A stretch of 64,000 nt of DNA, from positions 1-64,000 of the forward strand of contig JBNKKH010000031.1 of NCBI GenBank assembly GCA_050291725.1. Direction: 5' to 3'. Numbering within the stretch: position 1 is the stretch's first letter; every line of letters begins with the position of its first letter. Positions 40,790-49,297 of this stretch are shown in pieces. Both the position numbers and the translations under genes were made by a program. Source of the stretch: JAAGZL01 sp050291725. Lineage in GTDB: Bacteria > Pseudomonadota > Gammaproteobacteria > Chromatiales > Chromatiaceae. Under the pieces are notes generated by a model. The model was not told the origin of the DNA. It worked only from the letters and a program-made list of their open reading frames with translations, and did not search any database.

Positions 40790-41800
40790 ATGGAAGCAGA
40801 CATCCTACGTCTAGTACTATTTTTGATTGGGGCTGCAGTAGTATTTGGCATATACGCGGCAGACCGTTACAAGCGCGGTATTCAAGATCAATCTACCGAA
40901 GATGGGATGAACCTCTCCCCAAATGAAGATTTAGGCAGTTCTGTCCATATAGAGCCGCGCTGGGACCGGCTGTACGAGCCGGAAGAGAGTCAGATTACAG
41001 AGGATCAGATTGCACAGGACGAGGCTGAAGAGACTCAGCTTCTTAATCAACCTGCCAATGAGCCTCCTGAAGGCGATACCTACAATACTTACGCTGAAGA
41101 CACATACCCACAGGATGTTTCTGCAGAAGAAGCCGAGAGTGATGTATCAGCTACCAGTGGGATAGATGATGCCATAAGCAGTGAACTGGAGCATCTGGAA
41201 GAGATTATCCACGATGATCCCAGATATGATCCGAGCTATGATCCCAGCTATGATTCTGAAAACAGCGCCGATTCTGATAGTGAGATGCCCAAGGAGCAGA
41301 TGTCTATCTCCTTCTTCAGCCGGGAAGCTTCCAAAGATAGCCCGCAGGAAGTAGACCCTGATCTGCCAACCAAGATCATTCAACTCAACGTCATCCCGCA
41401 TGATGAGCTGTTCTATGGAGATGACATCCAAAGCGCTTCCTATAAAGTAGGGTTAGAGCCTGGGGAGATGAATGTTTTTCACTATTATGGAGATGCCCAG
41501 GAAAAGCAGCAGCCTATATATAGCATGGCCAGCATGGTAGAGCCTGGAACCTTTCCCTTAGATGATATGGATAGTTTTTCTACACCGGGCGTGACCCTCT
41601 TTTCCCAGTTGCCAGGTCCTAAAGATGGACTAACTATCTTTGCTGACATGCTCTATGCAGCGGAACAGTTGGCCAATCTGTTAAATGGCGAGCTGCGTGA
41701 TAAAAGCCATAGCGCCCTGACCAAACAGACCATAGGCCATATGCGGGAAGATATTCAGGAATATCACCGCCAGCTACAACTGGCCCGCAGCAAGAGATGA
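40790..41800 (+). CDS. zipA: Cell division protein ZipA
   Basis: A 336-residue ZipA with an N-terminal membrane anchor (ILRLVLFLIGAAVVFGIYAA), a long acidic linker, and the C-terminal FtsZ-binding domain (about 200-330: IIQLNVIPHDELFYGDDI, FHYYGDA, MVEPGTFPLDDMDSF, TPGVTLFSQLPGPKDGL). It tethers FtsZ to the membrane. The linker contains three DPxY units encoded by a 12-bp tandem repeat. It overlaps ligA by 4 bp (ATGA) and lies 140 bp after smc. Confidence 0.95.
   Translation: MEADILRLVLFLIGAAVVFGIYAADRYKRGIQDQSTEDGMNLSPNEDLGSSVHIEPRWDRLYEPEESQITEDQIAQDEAEETQLLNQPANEPPEGDTYNTYAEDTYPQDVSAEEAESDVSATSGIDDAISSELEHLEEIIHDDPRYDPSYDPSYDSENSADSDSEMPKEQMSISFFSREASKDSPQEVDPDLPTKIIQLNVIPHDELFYGDDIQSASYKVGLEPGEMNVFHYYGDAQEKQQPIYSMASMVEPGTFPLDDMDSFSTPGVTLFSQLPGPKDGLTIFADMLYAAEQLANLLNGELRDKSHSALTKQTIGHMREDIQEYHRQLQLARSKR
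41216..41251 (+). repeat. Three tandem 12-bp units inside zipA
   Basis: GATCCCAGATAT, GATCCGAGCTAT and GATCCCAGCTAT are head to tail, encoding DPRY-DPSY-DPSY in the disordered linker of ZipA. The unit length keeps the frame. Confidence 0.9.
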
Positions 41801-43830
41801 GCGGAACAGGCGCTGACCACCAGCGTATCCAACAGCTTCGAGATGAGATAAACCACAACAACTATCTCTACTATGTGCTGGATGAGCCGCATCTGCCCGA
41901 TAGCGAATATGACCGTATGCTGCGGGAGTTGCAGCAGCTAGAAGCTAAGCACCCGGATCTGATCACTCCCGATTCACCCACTCAGCGAGTTGGGGCAGAG
42001 CCGTTGAAATCCTTCGCTGAGGTTAAGCACAGTCTGCCCATGCTCTCGCTGGATAACGCCTTCTCAGACGCAGAGTTTGAGAACTTTGAGCGCCGGGTAA
42101 AAGAGCGCCTGGAAACTGACCAAGATATCACATACTGCGCTGAGCCCAAGCTGGATGGATTGGCAGTAAGCCTGAGATATGAATCCGGTCAGCTGGTACA
42201 GGCCGCTACCCGTGGCGACGGTAGCCAGGGAGAGGATGTAACCCACAACGTACGCACTATCCAATCAGTGCCCCTGCGTCTTATGGGAGAAAATTGGCCA
42301 GAGGTGTTAGAGGTGCGGGGCGAGGTATTTATGCCTAAGGCCGGTTTTGAACGCTTTAACGCACAAGCGCGTAAGGCGGGCGAGAAGGAGTTCGTTAATC
42401 CCCGTAATGCAGCGGCTGGCAGTTTGCGGCAGCTGGACCCCCAGATCACCGCAACTCGTCCTCTAGATATGTTCTGCTACGGCTTTGGCGAGATAGCAGG
42501 CGGACCCCTGGCTGACACCCATAGTGGCGGCATAGCCATGTTAGCCCAATGGGGATTGCGTACTTCACCGGAATTAAAGACTCTAGTCGGGATAGAGCGG
42601 TGTAAAGAGTATTTCGACCAGATGGCCAAACGCCGCGACAGCCTGGAGTATGACATCGATGGTGTGGTGTTTAAGGTGGATAGCCTAGAGGATCAGGATA
42701 GCCTGGGATTTGTTGCGCGCAGCCCGCGCTGGGCCATAGCCAGAAAGTTTCCTGCCCAGGAGGAGTTAACCACGGTTGAGTCCATAGAGTTTCAGGTAGG
42801 TCGCACCGGTGCTATCACGCCGGTTGCACGGCTTAATCCTGTATTTGTCGGAGGCGTTACCGTAAGCAACGCCACTCTACATAACATGGACGAGGTGGCG
42901 AAGAAGGATGTAAGGGTAGGGGACACGGTATTCGTACGCCGGGCTGGTGATGTAATCCCAGAGGTGGTGCGGGTACTGCCAGAGCGCAGAAAGGGAGATG
43001 CTAAGCCGGTAGAGTTGCCACAGCACTGCCCCGAATGCGGGTCGGATGTTATTAAACCAGAAGGTGAGGCGGTGGCCCGTTGTAGCGGCGGACTGTTCTG
43101 CTCGGCCCAGCGCAAAGAGGCGATTAAACACTTCGCCTCCCGCCGCGCTATGGATATCGAAGGGTTGGGGGATAAGCTGGTAGATGCAATCGTAGATCAG
43201 GGCATGGTGCATGACCTGGCGGATATCTACCATCTTACCCACGAGCAGTATGCTGGTCTTGAGCGTATGGGGGACAAATCTGCGCAGAATCTGCTTCAAG
43301 CTCTGGATAGGAGCAAACACACTACTCTAGCGCGTTTTCTTTATGCCCTTGGTATCCGCGAAGTGGGGGAGGTGACTGCATCCGTCCTTGCTGGCCATTT
43401 CCGGCAGCTAGAGGCAATCAAACTAGCCAATGTAGAGGAACTCACTCTGATTGAAGGTATTGGGCCGATCATGGCAGAGCATATAGTTAGCTTCTTCCAC
43501 CAGCCCCACAATCTTGAGGTAATCCAGAAATTACTTGATGCAGGTGTGCACTGGGATAAGGTTGAGGCGCCAGCTGCAGACACCCAAATCCTGGCTGGCA
43601 AGAGCTTCGTGCTAACCGGCAGCCTGAGTCGTCCCCGCTCAGAGATCAAGGATGAACTCATAGCCATGGGCGCCAAGGTGGCTGGCAGCGTATCTAAAAA
43701 GACCGATTATCTAGTGGCTGGTAGTGATGCCGGCTCAAAATTGGCCAAGGCGCAGCAGTTGGGGATAACCATTCTGGATGAGGCTGGACTCAACGACCTG
43801 CTTATCACGCTGAACACGGTCAGCACATAA
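41797..43830 (+). CDS. ligA: NAD-dependent DNA ligase LigA
   Basis: A 677-residue NAD+-dependent ligase. It has the Ia domain (NNYLYYVLDEPHLPDSEYDR), the adenylation site with catalytic Lys in AEPKLDGLAVSLRYESG, the OB fold, a zinc finger (CPECG...CSGGLFC), HhH repeats and a C-terminal BRCT domain (from about 600, GKSFVLTGSLSRPRSEIK). It seals nicks in replication and repair. The start overlaps the zipA stop by 4 bp. Confidence 0.98.
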   Translation: MSGTGADHQRIQQLRDEINHNNYLYYVLDEPHLPDSEYDRMLRELQQLEAKHPDLITPDSPTQRVGAEPLKSFAEVKHSLPMLSLDNAFSDAEFENFERRVKERLETDQDITYCAEPKLDGLAVSLRYESGQLVQAATRGDGSQGEDVTHNVRTIQSVPLRLMGENWPEVLEVRGEVFMPKAGFERFNAQARKAGEKEFVNPRNAAAGSLRQLDPQITATRPLDMFCYGFGEIAGGPLADTHSGGIAMLAQWGLRTSPELKTLVGIERCKEYFDQMAKRRDSLEYDIDGVVFKVDSLEDQDSLGFVARSPRWAIARKFPAQEELTTVESIEFQVGRTGAITPVARLNPVFVGGVTVSNATLHNMDEVAKKDVRVGDTVFVRRAGDVIPEVVRVLPERRKGDAKPVELPQHCPECGSDVIKPEGEAVARCSGGLFCSAQRKEAIKHFASRRAMDIEGLGDKLVDAIVDQGMVHDLADIYHLTHEQYAGLERMGDKSAQNLLQALDRSKHTTLARFLYALGIREVGEVTASVLAGHFRQLEAIKLANVEELTLIEGIGPIMAEHIVSFFHQPHNLEVIQKLLDAGVHWDKVEAPAADTQILAGKSFVLTGSLSRPRSEIKDELIAMGAKVAGSVSKKTDYLVAGSDAGSKLAKAQQLGITILDEAGLNDLLITLNTVST

Positions 43831-43945
43831 GAAACGCCCATGCTGATGGATCGGCACTGGATCTACAGGGATGTTTCCGTAGAACATCACAATCTTAACT
43901 AGCATCGAATTTCTCATGGATGCCATATCAGCATGAATCAAAATA

Positions 43946-43979
43946 AAACCCCGACCAAGCTTACGCCTGGTCGGGGTTT
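43946..43979. terminator. Bidirectional terminator between ligA and the sulfur module
   Basis: AAACCCCGACCA (43946-43957) and TGGTCGGGGTTT (43968-43979) form a perfect 12-bp stem. Read on the minus strand it is followed by TTTATTTTG, a strong intrinsic terminator for the DUF1641-SQR-like unit; the plus side is weaker. Confidence 0.85.
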
Positions 43980-44009
43980 GTTACTGCTTTGGCTTATACG
44001 TGGCAGATT

Positions 44010-44540
44010 CTAATCCACGTTCTCCTGTAGTTTCTTGGAGACTGACACCATGAAGCGTAGTGCGTTTTGGGTCTCCGGTTGACTGAGAATACGCAGGGAT
44101 GACATGAGACCACCGGAACTTGGCGCACTGGCGATCTCTTCACGGGCCTCAATCAGGGACTCATGGGTCTGACCAGCCAGTTCGGCGATCTCTTCGTTGG
44201 CCATGTTGGCGATCATATGTTCTATGAAGATGGCCAGGCGTTCTACCATGCCGTCGGTCATGGCGTTGCGCATGGCATTGATCATATGGATGGTCTCAAA
44301 CAGAGATACCAGACCACCTGAACGATGCAACATGGTCAGTTGATCAATCAAGGAATCCAGTGCATCGCGCGTATCCTCATCATTGAACTTATCCAGTAAC
44401 TCCAGGCCATTACCCATGGTGGTTACCAAGCGTTCAACCATGCCGTCGGTTAGAGCATCACTCAAACCCTGGATTAGCAGGTGGGCATCGGATGTCTTGG
44501 CACTATCCAACTCAGTTACATTGTTTGCTTCAGTAGGCAT
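44010..44540 (-). CDS. DUF1641-family protein with internal tandem repeat
   Basis: A 176-residue cytoplasmic, mostly helical protein of the DUF1641 type. Two units of roughly 65-70 residues are visible: LTDGMVERL (30-38) ... SGGLVSLFETI, and MTDGMVERL (94-102) ... SGGLMSSLRIL. It lacks cysteines and membrane segments, so it is probably a structural or docking subunit. DUF1641 genes are known next to flavoprotein or formate-dehydrogenase-like genes; here it is 12 bp downstream of the SQR-like flavoprotein with its own strong AGGAGG ribosome site, suggesting a complex with it. No biochemical function can be claimed. Confidence 0.85.
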   Translation of the reverse strand: MPTEANNVTELDSAKTSDAHLLIQGLSDALTDGMVERLVTTMGNGLELLDKFNDEDTRDALDSLIDQLTMLHRSGGLVSLFETIHMINAMRNAMTDGMVERLAIFIEHMIANMANEEIAELAGQTHESLIEAREEIASAPSSGGLMSSLRILSQPETQNALRFMVSVSKKLQENVD

Positions 44541-44552
44541 TGGTTTATCCTC

Positions 44553-45692
44553 CTATAGCAAGCCGCGTGCGGACAACCAATAGAGACGGTTGTACGCAAG
44601 CTTGAACCAGTGAATCATCTGCGATGGCGGTCCTGGATTTGGTGGAGTGGTGTAGTTGAACCATACATAGGTGCCGCTCTTAAGACCGGTCTCCACAAAA
44701 CAGAACACCTTGCCATCATAGTCGCGCGCCCAACAACCCTCAGTGATGAGTGATACCATATTTTCGATCAGGGTATCGGCCTCGAAGTGAGCGGTGGAAC
44801 CGGCCTTGGAGATAGGTATATTGGTGGTATCACCCACCACGAATACATTGGTAGAGCCTTCTCTATGCAGGGTCTTGGTGTTGGTTGGCACCCATCCGCC
44901 TGCACCCAGGTCTGAATCGTTGATGACCTGCGAGCCCTGATGCGGAGGGATAGTGACTAGGAAATCATAATCTAGCGTTACACCCTCTTCAGAGGTGATG
45001 GTCTTGGCCGCAGGGTCTGCCTCTTTGGTATTGAAGAATGTTTCATACTTTATGCCGCGGTTCTCCATCTCTGGTAAGGCCCACTCTGCCACCGGTTCTA
45101 GCGCGTGGATGCGACCGATTGGGTAGGTGTAGGTGATCTCACATTTATCCAGGATGCCCTTGCTCTCGAGGTACTCATAGAGCATAAAGGTGATCTCAAG
45201 AGGTGCGACCGGGCATTTGTGCGGAGCGTTGACATTAACAACTATTTTGCCGCCTTCAAACTCGTTAAGTGCGGTGCGCATCTTGCGGGCACCATCCAGA
45301 TCGTAGAACCAGTGGGCAGCCTCGTCCAGACCAGGAACATTTTGTGGCATGATGCGTGATCCGGTGGCTAAGACTAGATAATCATATTCATACTCACGGC
45401 CGGATTCGGTCGTGACTTTTTGAGCTTCCACATCAATATTAGTGGCGGCATCAACGTGGAAGATGGCGCGGCGGTCTAAGACCTTGCGTTGATCCCGAAA
45501 AAGTTCAGATTCACGTATGCGACCAAAAGGTACATACAGTAATCCAGGTTGATATAAGTGTTTGTCGGTATTGCCTAATACGGTAATAACAACATCACCG
45601 CTAGAGAGTTGGCTGCTTAGCTTGCGGCATAGCCCGTTGGCTACGATGGTGCCGGACAGGCCTCCTCCTACTATAAGTACGCGTGTTGCCAT
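44553..45692 (-). CDS. SQR-like FAD/NAD(P)-dependent oxidoreductase
   Basis: A 379-residue flavoprotein of the sulfide:quinone oxidoreductase/flavocytochrome c sulfide dehydrogenase superfamily. It has the FAD fingerprint RVLIVGGGLSGTIVANGL, YLVLATGSRIMPQ, and FVVGDTTNIPISKAGSTAHF. Cys160 (HKCPVAPLE) and Cys331 (VFCFVETG) occupy the places of two redox cysteines of SQRs; Cys22 and Cys184 are also present. The C-terminal part (MIHWFKLAYNRLYWL) is amphipathic and could contact the membrane. It probably oxidises sulfide or a persulfide carrier and reduces quinone, working with the TusA-like and DsrE-like proteins upstream. It has an AGGAGG ribosome site. Substrate is inferred. Confidence 0.85.
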   Translation of the reverse strand: MATRVLIVGGGLSGTIVANGLCRKLSSQLSSGDVVITVLGNTDKHLYQPGLLYVPFGRIRESELFRDQRKVLDRRAIFHVDAATNIDVEAQKVTTESGREYEYDYLVLATGSRIMPQNVPGLDEAAHWFYDLDGARKMRTALNEFEGGKIVVNVNAPHKCPVAPLEITFMLYEYLESKGILDKCEITYTYPIGRIHALEPVAEWALPEMENRGIKYETFFNTKEADPAAKTITSEEGVTLDYDFLVTIPPHQGSQVINDSDLGAGGWVPTNTKTLHREGSTNVFVVGDTTNIPISKAGSTAHFEADTLIENMVSLITEGCWARDYDGKVFCFVETGLKSGTYVWFNYTTPPNPGPPSQMIHWFKLAYNRLYWLSARGLL

Positions 45693-45827
45693 GGTTTCCT
45701 CCTATGGGTCAGTTTGAATCATCATTAGCGACCATATAGATCCAGATTCTATTGATCGTTGTTGTAATATTCGGTGTAAGCGCAGTTAGTGCTACATCGA
45801 AACTGATGTCACGTTTACTGTTTATTA

Positions 45828-46058
45828 TTATTTTGTTTTCTTAACTACTAGTGTGGCGTAGCCGTCGTGTTCCACAGTTTCCACAAACTCGTGGCCCACT
45901 TTTGCTACCCACTCTGGGATATCCTTGATAGATCCTTTATCAGAAGACAACACCTCAATCTCATCACCAACTTCCGCCAACTTGAGTGCGGAGATCAGCT
46001 CCATCAAAGGGCCAGGGCAGAATGAGCTGCGGGCATCAATGGTTTTACGTTCAGACAT
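45828..46058 (-). CDS. TusA-family sulfur carrier protein
   Basis: A 76-residue TusA-like protein with the signature FCPGPLMELISAL; the sulfur-carrying residue would be Cys14 (CPGP). The rest follows the two-layer fold (GDEIEVLSSDKGSIKDIPEW and a closing ATLVVKK strand). TusA proteins carry sulfane sulfur between donors and acceptors, here probably the DsrE-like and SQR-like neighbours. It lies 55 bp downstream of the DsrE-like gene and 135 bp upstream of the SQR-like gene. Confidence 0.9.
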   Translation of the reverse strand: MSERKTIDARSSFCPGPLMELISALKLAEVGDEIEVLSSDKGSIKDIPEWVAKVGHEFVETVEHDGYATLVVKKTK

Positions 46059-46113
46059 TTGTTATTACTCCAGTTACATATGTAAAAAAAAATAGTTGTG
46101 TTATTACATCTTG

Positions 46114-46509
46114 CTAGATCACGAGCAACTCGCCTTGCTCCGCATCGGAGAGGAATGCCGTGAGGCCTAATTCGCTGTCAAACAGATCATCCACCAGATC
46201 ATCCATCCCTAACTCGGCCACATCTAAGGCCATAGAGCAGATATGCATGGACATATCTCCCAACATCTTTCCCTGTTCAAATAGGGTTATGGCATCTGGT
46301 ACATCCTTGGTACGCATGATGCTGGAGAATGGTCCACCCTGATAGCGCTCCTCCTCAGTCAGGTTTTTGCGGAATACTAATGCAGCGTTCATGCTTACAA
46401 ACACATGCACACCGCGCTCGGAGACAGCCGCTACTGAGGCGAGCATAGCTGTCATCTGAATTTTTTCGTGTTCACCTGAACACAACACAATAAATAGTGG
46501 ATCTGCCAC
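46114..46509 (-). CDS. DsrE-family sulfur-transfer-like protein
   Basis: A 131-residue DsrE/DsrF-fold protein. It starts FIVLCSGEHEK, has a middle VHVFVSMNAALVF strand, and MHICSMALDVAELG near the C-terminal third. Cys10 and Cys91 are the only cysteines; Cys91 is at the place of the sulfur-accepting Cys in several DsrE-type proteins. The first gene of a minus-strand unit with TusA-like, SQR-like and DUF1641 genes. Its role is probably sulfane-sulfur transfer, inferred from fold and neighbours. True dsrEFH or dsrAB genes are not in the window. Confidence 0.85.
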   Translation of the reverse strand: MADPLFIVLCSGEHEKIQMTAMLASVAAVSERGVHVFVSMNAALVFRKNLTEEERYQGGPFSSIMRTKDVPDAITLFEQGKMLGDMSMHICSMALDVAELGMDDLVDDLFDSELGLTAFLSDAEQGELLVI

Positions 46510-46909
46510 GAGTCTTCCTCCAAAATTATTAAAGGTGGTAAAAGTAAGTTTAAAAACTCAACGCAACACATTGCAGACCAAGGTCAGCAAAATGTTCTCG
46601 ATTCTCGGTGGCAACGGATTGCCATGAGCGTCTTGTTAGTAAGTCATAAATGAACCCCACGGCAGGAGGTATCAGTACGACATTACTGCAACAAACCAGA
46701 CGTCACGTCCGTCTACTTGATGTGTATGCTCTGGGCGTTTAGCGCCTCTGGCCTACTTATTGCCTCACTTCTACAAGGAACTATTTTCCTGATAGAGTGG
46801 GTTTTTTGATTATATTTTCTGTAAAGCGCTTTTATGTTAGTCCATTTTGGGGTAGTACTACAAGCTATGATTTTTCACTACAGCAAATTTTAGAAGTTTA
46901 GGACCGGTT
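46510..46909. other. Divergent regulatory region of the sulfur module
   Basis: These 400 bp separate the DsrE-like unit (minus) from the small 46910 gene and cytochrome gene (plus). No coding frame of note is present. A short inverted repeat, AGACG-TCACGTC-CGTCT, lies near 46700-46716, and an AT-rich block with TTGATTATATTTTC begins about 46806. It should hold the promoters of both arms. Confidence 0.5.
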
Positions 46910-47194
46910 ATGGAATCGAAAGAGAGAAAAATACTAATGATGATGCGTAAGGTACTCACCTCTGTTATACGTGATGTTACCCCAGGTCCAGGCAGACCGT
47001 CCCCCTTGTCTGAACAGACCACGGAGGGCGTACGCGACTGTCTTAAGCTTATTGCCTTGCGGGAGCGGGAACTGGCAGACGTAGCAGGTGATGCCGTGGA
47101 TAGACCATACTATGTGGATCAGCAGTCGGAGCCAAAGGTGGTGCCTATTGCGAATATTGCCAAACCGTCATGTAGCAAGGTAGATGATGACTAG
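46910..47194 (+). CDS. Small uncharacterised cytoplasmic protein
   Basis: A 94-residue soluble protein of no family I can name with confidence. Its core RKILMMMRKVLTSVIRDVTP then GPGRPSPLSEQT and RDCLKLIALRERELAD looks like two amphipathic helices around a Pro/Gly-rich turn; the tail is Asp-rich. Two Cys residues (in RDCLKL and PSCSKV) are present. It is divergent from the DsrE-like unit and about 80 bp upstream of the dihaem cytochrome gene, so it may belong to the sulfur module. Codon use looks coding and a plausible ATG start exists. Confidence 0.65.
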   Translation: MESKERKILMMMRKVLTSVIRDVTPGPGRPSPLSEQTTEGVRDCLKLIALRERELADVAGDAVDRPYYVDQQSEPKVVPIANIAKPSCSKVDDD

Positions 47195-47272
47195 GTAGTC
47201 AATTTTTTTGCGCAACACATTTTAACTTTTACTCAGTAAGCAACTAAGACACATTGCTGTGGAGGTTTTATA

Positions 47273-47968
47273 ATGCCTAGATTGGACATAGTAATAGTAA
47301 CAAAGGCATTGGCTGTAGCTATTGCCGTGGCTATCAGTTGCCCAGGCCTTGCTGATTCAAACAGTGCTGAAGAGATATACGACAAGGCATCGGCTTTAAA
47401 GCCAGACCTGGAAAATGGCCGTGAGGTGTATGAGATCTGTGCCTCATGTCATCTACAAGAAGGATGGGGTTTGAAAGACGGCACATATCCGCAGATCTCT
47501 GGACAGCATCGGTCTGTGTTAATTCAGCAGTTATCAGACATTAATTCCCATAATCGTGATAACCCAACCATGTATCCTTTCGCACTACCCGAGACTATCG
47601 GTGACGCACAAGATATATCTGATGTTGCGGCTTACATTGAACAAATGAAAATGACATCGGGTAACGGTAAGGGAGGGTGGCTAGAAGGCACCCCTGAATT
47701 TGAGAAGGGCAAAAAGTTGTTTGATAGCAATTGCGCCGAGTGTCATGGTGAAAATGGCGCGGGTGATCCAGACAAACTCTTCCCCAGAATTCATGGGCAA
47801 CACTATAAATACCTACTGCGTCAGCTGGAATGGATGCGAGATGGTAAGCGGCGTAGCGTTAAGCACGATATGTTAAAAAACATCAGCAGCTTTGCCGAGG
47901 AAGATATTGCCCTGGTGGCTAATTACATATCACGCTTACCTGTTCCATTAAAAGATTTAGCCAAATAA
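47273..47968 (+). CDS. Periplasmic dihaem cytochrome c (c4/c553-like)
   Basis: A 231-residue exported cytochrome. The signal peptide (LAVAIAVAISCPGLA) is followed by two tandem class-I domains with haem sites CASCH (56-60) and CAECHG (154-158). The probable axial methionines are near 100 (NPTMYPF) and 199 (HDMLKN). The pattern YPQISGQH...LIQQL and FPRIHGQHYKYLLRQL is that of cytochrome c4-type proteins. It could accept electrons from the SQR-like or TsdA-like enzymes and pass them to an oxidase. An AGG-rich ribosome site (GGAGG) precedes the ATG. Confidence 0.88.
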   Translation: MPRLDIVIVTKALAVAIAVAISCPGLADSNSAEEIYDKASALKPDLENGREVYEICASCHLQEGWGLKDGTYPQISGQHRSVLIQQLSDINSHNRDNPTMYPFALPETIGDAQDISDVAAYIEQMKMTSGNGKGGWLEGTPEFEKGKKLFDSNCAECHGENGAGDPDKLFPRIHGQHYKYLLRQLEWMRDGKRRSVKHDMLKNISSFAEEDIALVANYISRLPVPLKDLAK

Positions 47969-47975
47969 GCAAACC

Positions 47976-48275
47976 TCAAGGTAATACTTTCTTAAACGGT
48001 TTTACCTCTACCTTACTGAATACGCCAGTGCGGGCATAGGGGTCAGCATCGGCCCAATTCTGAGCTGCCTCTTGAGTAGCAAATTCGGCAACGATCAGAC
48101 TGCCGCTGAACCCAGCAGGACCTGGATCTTCGCTGTCAATGGCGGGGTGAGGGCCGGCGAGTATCAATCTTCCCTCATTCTGCAGGGCCTGAATGCGTTC
48201 CAGATGCTCTGTTCTTGCTGCAAGCCTCGCCTCAAGGCTATCTTGCCGATCTGTTCCCATAATTGCGTATAACAC
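47976..48275 (-). CDS. yciI: YciI-family protein
   Basis: A 99-residue YciI-like (ferredoxin-like fold) protein. It starts MLYAIMGTDRQDSLEARL, with RTEHLERIQALQNEGRLILAGPHPAI, a family signature, and ends in FATQEAAQNWADADPYARTGVF. YciI homologues may act in hydrolysis or stress, but no defined function applies here. It converges with the dihaem cytochrome gene and is divergent from rnm. Confidence 0.93.
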   Translation of the reverse strand: MLYAIMGTDRQDSLEARLAARTEHLERIQALQNEGRLILAGPHPAIDSEDPGPAGFSGSLIVAEFATQEAAQNWADADPYARTGVFSKVEVKPFKKVLP

Positions 48276-48408
48276 TGTTTTCTCCGCTGTCCTGTGGTTT
48301 TTTGCTTATGGTGGATATTAACCTATGCCAGAACTGAGCAGAAGTGGCTACGTTTCTATATAATATAACTATCTTATTAGCGAAACGTTTAGTGGTTATT
48401 CTCTCTCA

Positions 48409-49266
48409 ATGAAGTATCTGTATGATCTCCACACCCACTCGACAGCTTCTGACGGCACTTTAAGTCCTGCGGAACTGGTTAAGCGCGCCCATAATTTAGG
48501 GGTAGATGTGTTGGCCCTAACTGATCACGATTCAACTGAGGGTGTTGCCGAAGCTCAAACAATGGCCCTGCGCTTGGGCATTAGTCTGGTTCCAGGAGTT
48601 GAGATATCTGTGAGTTGGGATCCATATGTGATCCACGTGGTTGGGTTGGGCATAGATACCACATGTCAGGAGTTGCAGCAGGGGTTGTTGCAGCTGCGGA
48701 AGCAGCGTGAAGAGCGCGCCATAGAGATGGGCAGGCGTCTGCAAAAAAATGGAATTGAAGGGGCCTATGAAGGAGCAAAAGATCTATGCAGTGGTCGTTT
48801 AATTAGCCGCACCCACTTTGCCAGGTTTCTGGTGGAAAAAGGGTATGTGGATGATGTCTCAAAAGTATTCAGTAAGTTCCTGGTTAGGGGCAAGCCGGGT
48901 TATGTGCCTGGGGAGTGGGCCTCCCTAGAAGCTGTAATCAGCTGGATAACCGCTGCGGGTGGACAGGCGGTAATTGCCCATCCGGCCAGATATCCCTTTA
49001 CTCGAACCAAGCTGCGCAATCTTATAGGCGAGTTCAAAGATCTGGGCGGAGTGGCCATAGAGGTGGTGTCCGGCAACAATACGCGAGATAATACTCTTAC
49101 CATGGCAAGGCACGCTATGGATTTTAAACTTATGGGGTCGGTGGGGTCAGATTTTCACTCTCCGGAACACTCCAGGATTGATTTAGGCAGAGTGATGGAT
49201 CTTCCAGAACAGGTGGTACCGATTTGGCACAATTGGAGCCAACCTGATCTGGCAGCTGCCCTGTAA
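48409..49266 (+). CDS. rnm: PHP-domain nuclease RNase AM (YciV/TrpH type)
   Basis: A 285-residue PHP-domain protein. The metal-binding motif DLHTHSTASDG opens the protein, followed by ALTDHDST, PGVEISV, AHPARYPFTRTKL and GSDFHSPEHS. E. coli RNase AM trims 5' ends of rRNA precursors and hydrolyses 3',5'-bisphosphates. It is followed 31 bp later by the YciO gene on the same strand, a conserved pairing. Confidence 0.93.
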   Translation: MKYLYDLHTHSTASDGTLSPAELVKRAHNLGVDVLALTDHDSTEGVAEAQTMALRLGISLVPGVEISVSWDPYVIHVVGLGIDTTCQELQQGLLQLRKQREERAIEMGRRLQKNGIEGAYEGAKDLCSGRLISRTHFARFLVEKGYVDDVSKVFSKFLVRGKPGYVPGEWASLEAVISWITAAGGQAVIAHPARYPFTRTKLRNLIGEFKDLGGVAIEVVSGNNTRDNTLTMARHAMDFKLMGSVGSDFHSPEHSRIDLGRVMDLPEQVVPIWHNWSQPDLAAAL

Positions 49267-49297
49267 CAAATAACAACAACCAGGCATTACTCTATTC

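Noticed and set aside
46510..46909. A hidden small gene in the divergent sulfur-module region
   Set aside because: Short frames lack ribosome sites and recognisable composition; the region is better explained as promoters for both arms.
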